The notes beneath the pieces were generated by a model. It did no database searches. It was not told the origin of the DNA and was given only the letters and a program-made list of their open reading frames with translations. Of a stretch of DNA of 64,000 nt, positions 23,418 through 33,439 are shown piece after piece. Numbering within the stretch: the first letter of the stretch is position 1; each line of letters starts with the position of its first letter. Source of the DNA: Cunninghamia lanceolata (lineage: Eukaryota; Streptophyta; Pinopsida; Cupressales; Cupressaceae); the NCBI GenBank assembly GCA_027924645.1, contig BSBN01000187.1, forward strand, positions 17,130,001-17,194,000. The letters are read 5' to 3'. The position numbers were made by a program, and so were the translations under genes.

Positions 23418-24256
23418 TGTTGGTGCATTATTTTTTTCTTGCATTTAGTTGATTACTTTATTGCATATTATGCACCTAGGATAGGATAAGCTTTGCTTAA
23501 GTAGGTATTTACTTAGTTAGGTCGTATTTGCATCACATGACTTGTACTTTCTAGTTTGGTGGAGATGTTGTGCACACATGTGACTACATCTGTTATCCCA
23601 CATTGGTTGTACATTCACATCTCTTGGTGGTATATCCTATATACACCCACTTGTAGCTCTCATTTCAGTAATCTAGATTGTAGTATAATTGCATCATTTG
23701 ATATAATAGAATTGTTCTTGTTGTCACATGAAATTGCACCCTGCTTGAATGGGATTCCAAGCATTCCAATGACACAATGGGATTGATCTCTAAGTGTGGG
23801 ACTTTGCTAAATGAGATCAAACCTCCGGAGAAGGCCGGCTTCCTTGTCTAGTTATCACCTAAAACTACTGTATTTTGGGGTGAAAAGGGGAAGAAATGTA
23901 CTACAATGAAAGATAAAGTAACAATACTTAAAAATATGAAAGGGGTGATGCACCAAATAGTTCTAAAGAACCTTTGCAAAGATGAAGCATGCACAATATA
24001 ATCAGATACAGCAAGCAAATATACACAGAATAGATGATTCTAACAGAGGTAAGGAGCAAAATGATTGAGAGGAACAAGAAATATTCACAGACAACCATAT
24101 GCAGATTTACACAGAGATAGAAAAATCAGCAAAAGGCATGATAGCTTTCATATATCTAAAGAAAGGCAAGGTTACAGTGTGAAAAGTTCTGTTTGGAAAT
24201 AGGAGAACAGAATGTTTCCAGAAAATTTCCAACCCTTATTACATCATAAGCCTCAG

Positions 24257-24264
24257 CTTATATA
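24257..24264 (-). promoter_or_regulatory. TATA box of solo LTR 1
   Basis: TATATAAG on the minus strand, about 540 bp before that strand's LTR end. A weaker TTATAAAG on the same strand is at about 24790-24783, next to the motif-rich part. Confidence 0.45.
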
Positions 24265-24829
24265 GTAACACAAAAACTAACCTAGGTCAGTTACAAAAAA
24301 AAAAAAACACTCTGGGAGCTGCAATCAAAAATATCCTTGAAAGGACATCCACCTGCCAGAAGTAATGGCACGAAAAGATTTGTAACAAGGGCAGATGGAA
24401 GATATTTCTAGGTCATTAATGCGAGCAGCTGCGTCATCGATCTGATCCTCAGAAATGGCGGAGGATAACCTAGCATTGAATGCGAGTAGCTGCTTCTGAC
24501 AGTTCTCGACAATCAGGTGGCGGAGAAAAGACTGGAGATGAAGCGATGGCGGGATATTTTGGGCCATCAATGCGAGCTGTGCCCTCCCATGCAACAATAA
24601 ATGCAAAAAAAAATTTGCACCAACTCAAGAAAGTCGTTGCCGAAAAGTCCACCCAACCGACATGCAGATCCAACTCCAAAAAAACCTCCTGAAGAATTCC
24701 TGCCAAAATGTCATCATCATGATATTTTCAAATTTCTGCGGGACATGATTATCCCACATGCACCCGGAGGAGACCCCTTCATCACTTTATAAGCTAGGCC
24801 GTGAGCATACATAATGTCGGTGCTTTTGC

Positions 24830-25880
24830 TCCCGACGACATCATCATAAGTCTCATCATCATCCTCCCTCAGCATGATATCCGGTTGCTCTAAATATCAC
24901 CTTGATGTCAGCAGGCCTTAGCACCATCACCCGTCGGCCAGACCTCTAACATCGGTGAGCCATCGGCATGTCCGGCCGATATGAAAAGTCACCTCGATAT
25001 GAAATTAGCCCTGAGCTTCATCATCATCTTCAAGACCCGCGAAATATCCTCCTGATATTCAGAAATATCATCCTGATGTTCGGAAATCAGCCTGATGTGA
25101 AATATCCGCCAACATCCTGATGACGTCAGCAACATGTTGAAAAATCAGGATGATCCTCGAATGCTAACTAATGTTAAGAAAATATGAGCTCGCTCGGACC
25201 TTGAAGACATCATCATGATATTGGGGCAGGATGATATTCAGAAATATCTGCCCCGCAAAATATCAGGCTGCACTGTAGCCTCATTGTAAGATCGGGGTGA
25301 TCTTGGAATATGACTGATATTTGGAAATATCACCTCGGCAGGAATATGCATGAAGCTGTGAAACAAGTGGATGTCGCCCTGATATTCAAATGTGATGACC
25401 CCTCAAAAGATTGGGTCATACTTAGAAATTTCGTAGCACCAACATCAAGATGATCTTCAACTAAGATCACCTGATGTTAAAGTATCACCCCGATGTGAAA
25501 TATCCAGTTGGCAGAAATATAATGTCCCTCGCGAGAAAGATGATCTTCCCCCAGAATGGATCTGGATGACGTCAGCGGCATATGACTTGGTTTATCACTG
25601 CAGTTACCCCGATGTCATCATCATGTTATCGAATGGGGGGAATAGTTGGAAATATATCAGCATGAAGCATAAAGGGATGATGACGTCACCGTCATATTGG
25701 CCATCGGGAGATACTCCGCAAGGAGGATGATGTTTCATATATCAGGGGACATTTCAAATGTAGGGTGATATTCAGAAATATCACCCGATGTATGAAATAT
25801 GATCCGGTATATGAAATATGACCCTATGGAAAGAAGATGACTCGATATTCAAATGTGATGACCCTCCATAACTTCCTCAT
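24830..25880. repeat. Dispersed short-word cluster in solo LTR 1
   Basis: About 1 kb built from recurring words in no fixed order: gatattcagaaatatc, gatgtgaaatatc, catcatcatgatat, cctgatgt and similar. TGACGTCA, the palindromic bZIP (CRE) site, occurs exactly three times (25121, 25567, 25681). It is not a tandem repeat and has no frame. Enhancer-like function is inference. Confidence 0.75.
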
Positions 25881-26164
25881 CTTGGCGAATTTTAGGGTGA
25901 TGTAAAAAACAAACCTGCCTATTTTTCCAAGCTCTTTCACATGGTAAGCCTCTTTAGGCAAGCTTCGGATTTTGAAATTTGGGTTAAGATCTCAGGATCA
26001 CAAATATGGCATTCATGGGGATATGCATACTGACCGGTCTTGCTTGAATTATTTTGACTCCTGCTAGAGTAAAAATAGGTCAACAGTTCTCTCATTTTAG
26101 GTCTCTTTGTGCTTTAGTTGAAGCTCCTTGATCCTAGTGGCTATCTCCATAGCCAAATCTTACA

Positions 26165-26176
26165 TGGTATCAAAGT
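26165..26176 (+). other. PBS after LTR A
   Basis: TGGTATCAAAGT directly follows LTR A, resembling the tRNA-Met site TGGTATCAGAGC. Orientation plus. Confidence 0.75.
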
Positions 26177-27090
26177 TCATGGGATTGCTTCTTGTTAGCC
26201 TTTTTTGGAGATCTAAGTTGCAGATCTTGTATTTTCTTGAAAAGTTGAGTATGCTTTTCTCTTGAATTGAATGATGACACAGAGAATTAGAAAAACTAGA
26301 TTTTGGGGAATCGTTCCTCTTTGTGGTTTTGTTTGACAAGTTACTTTTGGAGCTTGATGGATCAAATTTGAATTCACCATTAATTCCAGAGCATTTGAGA
26401 TAGTGGATTTTGTCTTTGTTGTGTCCAAAATTGACATTGGAGGCCAAATTTGCAGTGGTTTTTCATTTGGAAAGTGCTTGCAAGATCCAACATGTTACCA
26501 TCATTTTAGAGCATTTTGAGTCAAATTTGGTCCTACCATTGCATCCAAAAGGCCCCAAAACTCATGGATCAACTATCATTTCGTTGAAATTGGAGCACTT
26601 GGCCTAAGACCCTCAAAAAAATTAATTTGGTGATTATTTTCCCCAAAATATCTACCTATTTGTAGAAGCTCGTATGCCTCACACAAATCTCAAAACAATA
26701 TGATTTTATATTCATTGGAAAGAGGACTTCAAGATCGTTTTGGAAGGTGATAACAATAAAGACTTGGAGCCACATTGAGGGATATATGATGCTCTAAAGT
26801 TGACCTCCAATTCTAATTTTTAACAAATTTTTCTATCACAAATTTTAGGAAAATTATTAGATCTTGTTATATGTTGCAACTTGAAACAAATATTTAATGT
26901 CAACATTGTAGCCTTACTTTAGCATATGTAACATAGAAAGGCCAAGACCACTTTGCACTTTTTGGGAAGTGGCAATTGTACATGCACTAAATATAAAGGC
27001 ATTTTTTTTGTGCTAGGAGATCTCTTGATTAAGTGATTTTGGGGTGTGTGATCTTGTTTGCTTTTAGTTCTTTTGTTGTGTGTTCTTGCA
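26177..27090 (+). other. Leader of the LTR A element
   Basis: Between PBS and gag. No open frame. It shares words with 22230-22540. An intron-like acceptor (tgttcttgcag) occurs at 27081-27091, just before gag homology begins. Confidence 0.45.
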
Positions 27091-27660
27091 GTGGGTAAAA
27101 CACAAGTTGAACTTCCAACTCCCTATAATTATGCCACGTGGAAACAATTAGTATGGAATTAACTAAGGCAAAAAGGTTGTACTAGACATGCAAGTGAAAC
27201 TAATGTTGAACCTACTAGCGCTAGAGCAAAAGAGGAGTGGGGGACAAGCCAAGAGAAAGCTCTTGGTCACATTCTCTCATTAGTGTCTTCTAATTTACAA
27301 TTTTGTCTCGAATCATGTACAACACATAAGGAGGCTTGGTATACTCTAAAAAATTGTACATGGTAAAACTTACAAGATTTGGGGATGTTAGATTGATAAT
27401 GATTTGATGATTCTTGATCCTAACAGTTTTGACCACATCTAGGACTAAATCTCCAAGGTTAAACAACTACGAATATAGCTAAAGGATTTTAAGACAGATA
27501 AAGAGGATTTACAATTGATTTTTAATGTGCTATCTAAGCTTGGTTTTGAGTATTTAGGGTTTGTTTATGAATTTCATTTCCACTGGCTCTGTAAATGTGA
27601 GTTGTATATATTGTGCCTATTTTTGATGCATTTTCCAATCTTCTAATTCAAAAATAAATG
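27091..27660 (+). pseudogene. Copia-type gag remnant (plus-strand element)
   Basis: Reads VELPTPYNYATWKQLV, then AKEEWGTSQEKALGHILSLV and CTTHKEAWYTLKN, the N-terminal pattern of plant Copia gag proteins (N-Y-x-x-W-K ... A-x-x-x-I ... K-E-A-W-x-x-L). Stops and frame changes throughout. It is cut at about 27683 by a minus-strand element, and the zinc knuckle part reappears at 34171. Confidence 0.7.
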
Positions 27661-27683
27661 AAGTTAATGCAAATGGGCCTTAC

Positions 27684-28095
27684 TGTAAGATTTGGCTATG
27701 GAGATAGCACCCCAAGATCTAGAAGCCTAATAGAAAACACAAATAAAGAAGAAGATCAATATGATAAGAATAAATTGTATTCCTATCAAAGAATGCAAAT
27801 ACAACAATATACAAGATTACTCTACCATTACAACATGCTATGGCATACCTTGCTTATAAAGGCAAGGATGATTGCTATGACATAAGACAACTATATGACA
27901 ACTATCAACAACTAGAGACAACTCTCAACATCTAGAAACAATTAGAATGCTTCCTAAGTCAACTTAACATATGAATATGTGTGTGAATATTATCTAACTA
28001 ATAAATAGTTAAATAATATGAATTATTCACACAACAAGGGGGAAATACTTAGTAAATATAAAACTAGATATGAAATACCCCTATTCACACTAACA
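27684..28095 (-). repeat. LTR D, 412 bp, minus-strand relative of LTR A
   Basis: Starts TGTAAGATTTGGCTATGGAG, the exact reverse complement of the end of LTR A, and ends CACTAACA. On the minus strand it begins TGTTAGTGTGAATAGGGG. A polypurine tract (CTTAAGGGGGG, 28106-28096) abuts it, so it is the 3' LTR of a minus-strand copy inserted in the gag of the plus-strand copy. Confidence 0.8.
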
Positions 28096-28106
28096 CCCCC
28101 CTTAAG
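28096..28106 (-). other. Polypurine tract of the minus-strand element
   Basis: CTTAAGGGGGG on the minus strand, immediately upstream of LTR D. Confidence 0.75.
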
Positions 28107-28950
28107 TGCAACTTAGGGAGAAGCTGAGAAATGCAAGGATGCAATGATGGATGGGTCCTAGCTACTAGGCCATGTTAGGTACCCATGTACAAACAAAACT
28201 CAAGTGGAGTAAAGGAGAAAACCTCATGGGAAAAAACTCCTCCCTAAAAAGTGAGGATGCAAGAAGTGTGGAAAGGTAGAATCATGAATCGTATGCTATC
28301 AATTCCAACATATATATACAATGAATAAACCCCCAGAAGAGAGGAAAAGAAGAAGAGAGACTAAGTAGCCCCCCTCAATGTAGAATCTCCTGCACTGATG
28401 GTAGATGCCCGACAATGAATGCTGAAGATGATCCATGATCGCCGAACAATGCTCCTCCCCTTAGGAAGAAACAAGACCAAGAATGTATGCAAGAAGTCTT
28501 CCCATTCCTGAAAGGAATGTGAAGGAAGAAAACTCAAAAAGTATGGAGTCTCTAAAATCTACTCATGCGTTGTCATGTTGATGCCAAAAAAGCCACAAAC
28601 CAATCAGGAGTCTCATGCCAAACTGAAGAATGTGACAATCCAGGATCTAGTGGAAACTGATGTAGAACATGATCCAAAGACAAGGAAGCCTCCGAATGTT
28701 GCTCATGGATCTCCAACTCAATGCCAAACTATGACAAGTGAAGAGGAGAAGAAAGAATAAGAGGGTATGAAGGTTCCCTCATCACATCTGAAGTAGATGA
28801 ATCAACTCCTTCAAAAAGGATATGAATGCCATCAGTGGTGTCCTCCAAGTCTGCAATATAGGACTCACAAAACAAGTCTGCAATACCTATCAAGTACTCA
28901 TCCCAAGTAGCTGAATCTGGAAGACTATGAATGTCCTTGTCATGCCTCGC
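28107..28950 (-). pseudogene. 3' coding part of the minus-strand Copia-like element
   Basis: On the minus strand a frame near 28940-28800 reads SATWDEYLIGIADLFCES, then YIADLEDTTDGIHILFEG. It matches 34930-35030 of the plus-strand element (DEYLVDLACLFYES). Further down HSFQNGKTSCIHSWSCFFL matches IPFQNGKVSCIHRCVYFFL at 35200-35265. Both copies therefore share a C-terminal region that is not integrase or reverse transcriptase. The copy ends abruptly near 28950. Confidence 0.6.
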
Positions 28951-29476
28951 CTGAGAATAAAAAATATATATAATAAATAAATAATAAAAATGGAATTTAC
29001 TTGTGATCGCTCAACCTACAGCAGATTGCAGAAACTTAGAACAATCATAAATTTATCTCAAAATAAAGACATAAGGATGATCGCTAATGTCAAGGGTCTT
29101 TTAGAAGAAGCGCTAGGAGAAAATCGTAAGAATTTAAGGAAGTGCCCATTTATAATAATTAGTCAACAACAAACTAAAAGTTATGAATGGTCAACATGAC
29201 CGATGTAGGGTTGTGTCCCTTGGAAAGGACAGGGTATATAAGGAAGGTAAATCAAGAAGGGAAGGGCATCGAATCATCAACAAAATATTAATATTCTAGC
29301 AATCTGCAAATCTAATGTATCAATCATGGTTATTATAAGAAATTATAAGCATACTAGTACGAACTATAGAGTTAGTGTACAATAATAAATTTATGAATAA
29401 GTTTGATTTCTCATAGATGCATATCTCATAGTACTGTTGTGATGGGTCAATGCTTAGATTTCATTCCTTTAAAAGG

Positions 29477-29512
<36 letters not shown>

Positions 29513-29538
29513 ATCCTATGAGTAAGGTTGAAGGAAGC
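28951..29538. other. Possible left part of LTR E
   Basis: No gene. A TG at about 29204 (tgtagggttgtgtccc) could be the start of the plus-strand LTR whose end is at 32822, with solo LTR 2 inserted in it. Contains the (TG)n tract 29480-29510. Confidence 0.3.
29480..29510. repeat. (TG)n microsatellite
   Basis: About 15 perfect TG units. Confidence 0.95.
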
Positions 29539-30879
29539 TGTTGGTTTTTTCTTCTGAATCAGCATTAGGGTTTGCCACTTCTAATGCACAAGCAGATTCA
29601 GCCAACTAATACAGGAGGTTGCGTGAGCTGCCTCCCCTTCACTTCTAGTTCTGCCACACCAAGGGGGGTATCCCTATGACTAATGATATAACCTTGACTA
29701 GACCAATAACACAATGATTTAGCTTTACAATAATAGGTAGAATACTCTCATGTGTGGACCAAGATCTGCATGATAGATCACAAGGTTGGCAACATTCTTG
29801 GACATATGTGTCTGGTTGGGTATGAGAGTATGCAGGGGGTTCCTAATCCTATTCCTACAACTAGCAGGTTGAAGTTATGAAATGATTTGATTTGATGTTT
29901 GGATGCAAACCTGGACCTGGTGTATAACCTCAACACAGAGCTAGATTGGTGCCTATCCAGGGCTTGGAGTCGGTAGACATACACTTATGAATGATCAGCA
30001 TGAATGCAATGAAACTGGATTTCAAGGGGATTTGTGTGATACCTGCCTTACAAATACCTCCCAATACAGAGTGTTAAGTTATCTCTACTTATGGCATCCC
30101 TATTGCAGTATACCCTTCCCAACACTCAATCTGAAAACACTTTAATCTACCCTTTGAGCAGAAGTTGAAAGATCAAGCATTCAATACAGGAATTCTATAT
30201 TCTAGAATACCAGACACCCCTTAGATATCTAGATTCAAAAGGACACATGCAATCTGGAGACAGAATTAACTGAACACATGCAAATACAACATTACTCATA
30301 TAAAATCAATCATGAAATCAGTAGATTCATGCATGAGACATATAACAAGTGATACATAAACTCACAAGACCTCCTATACAGAGCAACCAAAACTAGTTGT
30401 ATCTTATTACAGAGCCAAAATGTCCAGTTTTCAACAACAACAAAAATGGTAACACAGTCTGCCTATATTGGCCAGAAAGTGTACCTCTAGCAATTAATTA
30501 CATGCTTTTGACAAAAAACTGCCAGATACAGTCCTCAGAAGGAATGGCGCTCAGAAGTTATTGCTGCAACAGACAAGAGAGGCCTCGAGCCTTGCGCCGC
30601 CATCTGGAAGTCTTCATTCACAATCGGGCAGTTTAATTGCTTGTACCATCGCCCATACCCTTGCAACAGTTGTGATTTATGGCTCAACCACCCGCAGCCA
30701 CCGATAAAACAATTGCACCACTCAAAAAAGAACTTCCCGCCAAAACACATTTTACTGAAGGTTCAAAATATGCAAGGAGAATAGTCCCACATGCATGGTG
30801 CGGATACCCCTTTAGTATTTTAAAAACATGGCCACATGCATAATAGGTGTCAAGCGCCTTTTGCTGCGCTCGACACATG

Positions 30880-31640
30880 CTCCTTCTCCAAAACCCATCG
30901 CCCAGACTAACACCATCGGCTCACCCCAAAAAACTCACCCTGACATCAAAAGTCTCGCCGACCACACCATCACATTCCCCTGCATCGGCCAGAGATAGTG
31001 TATCGGCCAACCCAAAAGCTTCCCCGCCGATCTCAAATGTTACGCCGACGCCTACTCAAATCCGGGTCATTGGCAAGACATACACCGATGACTCTTCATT
31101 AGCAAAACCTCTAACTGTCGGCCCAACCTAGAAATCATCCACCGATCGCACATGTTACGCTGATGAACACAACATCCAAGGTCTTAGGCGAGACCACCAT
31201 CCCTCAGAACAACAAGAAATTCCCTGGCCGATAGTATAAGTCACCCCGATGGCCAGCCTTACAAACTGCTAACCCTCCATCGGCCAGAGGTGAACCGTTG
31301 GGTTAGCTCTCCACCATCCATCCGATAGTGCAAATCACTCTGATGGCCGAACAAAACATATCCCCTTCGGCAAAACGACCACCATCGGCCCAGCCGAAAA
31401 TCCTCCTGCCGACACACATTGTCATACCAATTACCACCTCCATCGGTGTGACTTACACCGTCGGAGCAACCAAAATCTCCCCAACCGATCATAATAGTCT
31501 CGCCGATGCACCAACGAGCTACACTCTATTCCTCCATCGGCCAGACACACACCGACGACTCCCCATCGGCCAAACCTCCCGTCGTCGGCACAACCTAGAA
31601 GTCCTCTGCTGATCGCACATGTTACGCCGATGAACAAGAA
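30880..31640. repeat. TCGGCC / GCCGAT word cluster in solo LTR 2
   Basis: At least six occurrences of atcggcc plus several cgccgat, interleaved with words such as acatgttacgccgatga, present twice (31156, 31617). No fixed period. It lies in the same relative place as the word cluster of solo LTR 1, which also contains a few atcggc words. Confidence 0.75.
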
Positions 31641-31649
31641 GACTAAAGC

Positions 31650-31870
31650 TTTGAACCATTGAACCGAACCGTTGAACCTTGAAGAAAATGGTTCAAGCGG
31701 GAGGTTCAACCACACCGATTGGATCAAAAAGACGAGCAAAGGATTCACTTAGTGAAAATATGGAACCAAAGCCCCTGAACCATTGAACCGTTGAACCGGT
31801 TCAACCCGATGGTTCAATGGGGAGGTTCAACATTGAGGTTCACCGGCGAGGTTCAAATTGAAAGTTCAAA
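31650..31870. repeat. GAACC / GGTTC-rich array
   Basis: Repeated gaaccgttgaacc, ggttcaa and gaggttcaa words in both orientations, giving many possible small hairpins. Adjoins the TCGGCC cluster inside solo LTR 2. Confidence 0.8.
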
Positions 31871-32117
31871 GACACAATCGGAGCACTAAAAAAACAAAAC
31901 TTTTGCCGATGGACAAAACATGTTGACCCCTTCCTCAAGAAAGATGATGCGGATGCTGCAAAACACTGAAGGGGTGCCAAAACTCAAAACTTTTTTGGAT
32001 TTTTCGGGAAGGTGCCTGCATGAAAATTGCTCGAAAACTGTCAGTCAATTCAGGCACCAACAGAAGCAAGTCAGGAAGACGTTGTTTACGAGCCTTTCAT
32101 GCCAAGCACGCCACTCT

Positions 32118-32495
32118 GAGGGTGGAATTGTCTTAGTTGGACGTTCCTACCGCTTGGGTCCAAGGGGTGGGTTGTCTAGGACACTCATGCTCTTGGGCTT
32201 AGGTGGATTGAGTAGTTTACAAGCACTCATTTCAAGGCTTTCCTTTCAAGACGAACTATGACTGGTTGTTAGGATGAATTTAAGGAGTCCCAATCATAAG
32301 AGGGATGGATAAGGTAGCATGGATAGGGAAAGCATATACAAGTTTATCCGCCAAGTATGCCATCGCAGGGGTGGAATTGTCTTAGTTCGAAAGTTCTAGC
32401 CACTTGGGCCAAAGGGGTGGGTTGTCTTAGTTTGGATGTTCTAGCCACTTGGGCGAAGGGGTGGGTTGTCTTAGTTCGGATGCTCATGCTCTTAG
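32118..32495 (+). repeat. ~50-bp minisatellite in LTR E
   Basis: Repeats of a unit containing ggggtgggttgtcttag followed by ttctagccacttgggc: three close copies at about 32370-32495 and two looser ones at 32118-32215. Lies upstream of the TATA box, in presumed U3. Confidence 0.8.
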
Positions 32496-32633
32496 GCTTG
32501 GTATGGATAGCTTTTGGCAGACTTATCATATTCCTCATCCAAACCCTATTATGATTAAGACTTCCACTATGCATTATGGACATTGGTAGTTTATATGGTT
32601 TTGAAATAGTTATGTATTTTTGCATAGTTTAAA

Positions 32634-32640
32634 TATATAA
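32634..32640 (+). promoter_or_regulatory. TATA box of LTR E
   Basis: TATATAAGG context on the plus strand. Confidence 0.45.
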
Positions 32641-32824
32641 GGCATCTATTATATATCTTCTGATCATATGAATTATATTTCCAATATTATCTAACATGAT
32701 TATAGGACCTAAACCAAGATTTATCTTTCTTGAAGCATTTAAGTGGTAAGTTATAACCCTGACTACATTAAGCTTGTGATTCTAGGGCAAGATTTAGAGC
32801 AATCCCAAAAGGGGACATTCCAAG

Positions 32825-32836
32825 TGGTATTAGAGC
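32825..32836 (+). other. PBS after LTR E
   Basis: TGGTATTAGAGC, one mismatch from the plant tRNA-Met primer site. Confidence 0.75.
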
Positions 32837-32879
32837 ATCCTTCTTGCTATCCTGTGAATGATAGTTGATGCAATGTATA

Positions 32880-33420
32880 TTCAAGTGTATACTTCATGAC
32901 TTACGTGTCAAGTGTATACTTCACAACTTACGTGTATTCAAGTGTATACTTCGTGACTTATGTGTATTCAAGTGTATACTTCATGGCTTATGTGTATTCA
33001 TGTGTACACTTCATGACTTACATATATTCATGTGTATTTTGTGACCTATGCGTATTCATGTCCATACTTCGTGTATTACGTGTATGCTTCATGCTTTGTG
33101 TATTACGTGTATTTATGTGTATACTTTGTGTATTATGTGTATGCTTCATGCTTCTTGTATTACATGTACTTATGCGTATACTTTGTATATTACATGTATG
33201 CTTCATGCTTCGTGTATTACGTGTATTTATGCACATACTTTGCGTATTATGTGTATGCTTCATGTTTTTTGTATTACATGTACTTATGCGTATACTTCGT
33301 GTATTATGTGTATGCTTAATGCTTCACATGCATTTATGTGTATACTTTGTATATCCAATGTATTTATGTGTATGCTCCATGTATTACGTATAACCATGTG
33401 TGTGCTTCATGTCTAATGTT
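32880..33420 (+). repeat. GTGTATAC-type tandem repeats next to the PBS
   Basis: First part (32880-33010): about five units of ~30 bp around tcaagtgtatacttc and acttacgtgtat. Second part (33050-33420): ~57-bp units around tgtatgcttcatgcttcg and tattacgtgtatttatg. Several overlapping frames give Tyr/Cys/Val-rich products, which are artefacts. Confidence 0.9.
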
Positions 33421-33439
33421 TTTCTTCAATAAGTTTACT

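Larger units (their letters stand above)
23719..26085 (-). repeat. Solo LTR 1, 2367 bp
   Basis: Begins TGTTGTCACATG and ends AGGTCAACA, with 5-bp terminal inverted repeats TGTTG/CAACA and an exact 5-bp target duplication GTTCT (23714-23718, 26086-26090). It interrupts LTR A cleanly. No internal domain is present, so it is what remains after LTR-LTR recombination. The minus orientation is inferred from a TATATAAG box (24264-24257) and from the motif-dense segment (24830-25880), which would then be U3. Confidence 0.85.
23418..26164 (+). repeat. LTR A (375 bp) split by solo LTR 1
   Basis: Starts tgttggtgcatta and ends ccatagccaaatcttaca, directly followed by a PBS. Removing the inserted solo LTR and one target duplication leaves 375 bp, close to LTR B (378) and LTR C (375). 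A 6-bp duplication at the start (tgttag tgttgg) makes 23412 an alternative first base. Confidence 0.8.
29539..32062 (-). repeat. Solo LTR 2, 2524 bp
   Basis: Starts TGTTGGTTTTTTC and ends GGCACCAACA: 6-bp terminal inverted repeats TGTTGG/CCAACA, with an exact 5-bp target duplication GAAGC (29534-29538, 32063-32067). Length and layout resemble solo LTR 1. Shared stretches on the minus strand (GCATGTGGGA, TTTTGGCGGGAA against TTTTGGCAGGAA) suggest related families. Minus orientation is inferred from this likeness. Reading frames inside, including 30847-31131 and 31328-31612, are motif-salad artefacts. Confidence 0.75.
32068..32822 (+). repeat. LTR E, right part, plus strand
   Basis: Ends ggggacattcca, followed after two bases by a PBS. 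TATATAA at 32634-32640 lies about 180 bp before the end, a normal distance for a pol II promoter in U3. The beginning is lost or lies left of solo LTR 2. Confidence 0.6.

Noticed and set aside
30847..31748. GC-rich frames resembling a Pro/Ser/Thr-rich protein
   Set aside because: The words TCGGCC, GCCGAT and GGTTCAA recur in all frames and both strands, as expected of motif-rich DNA and not of a gene.
33018..33416. Several frames over 80 codons
   Set aside because: Produced by the GTGTATAC-type tandem repeats, with no non-repeat composition.
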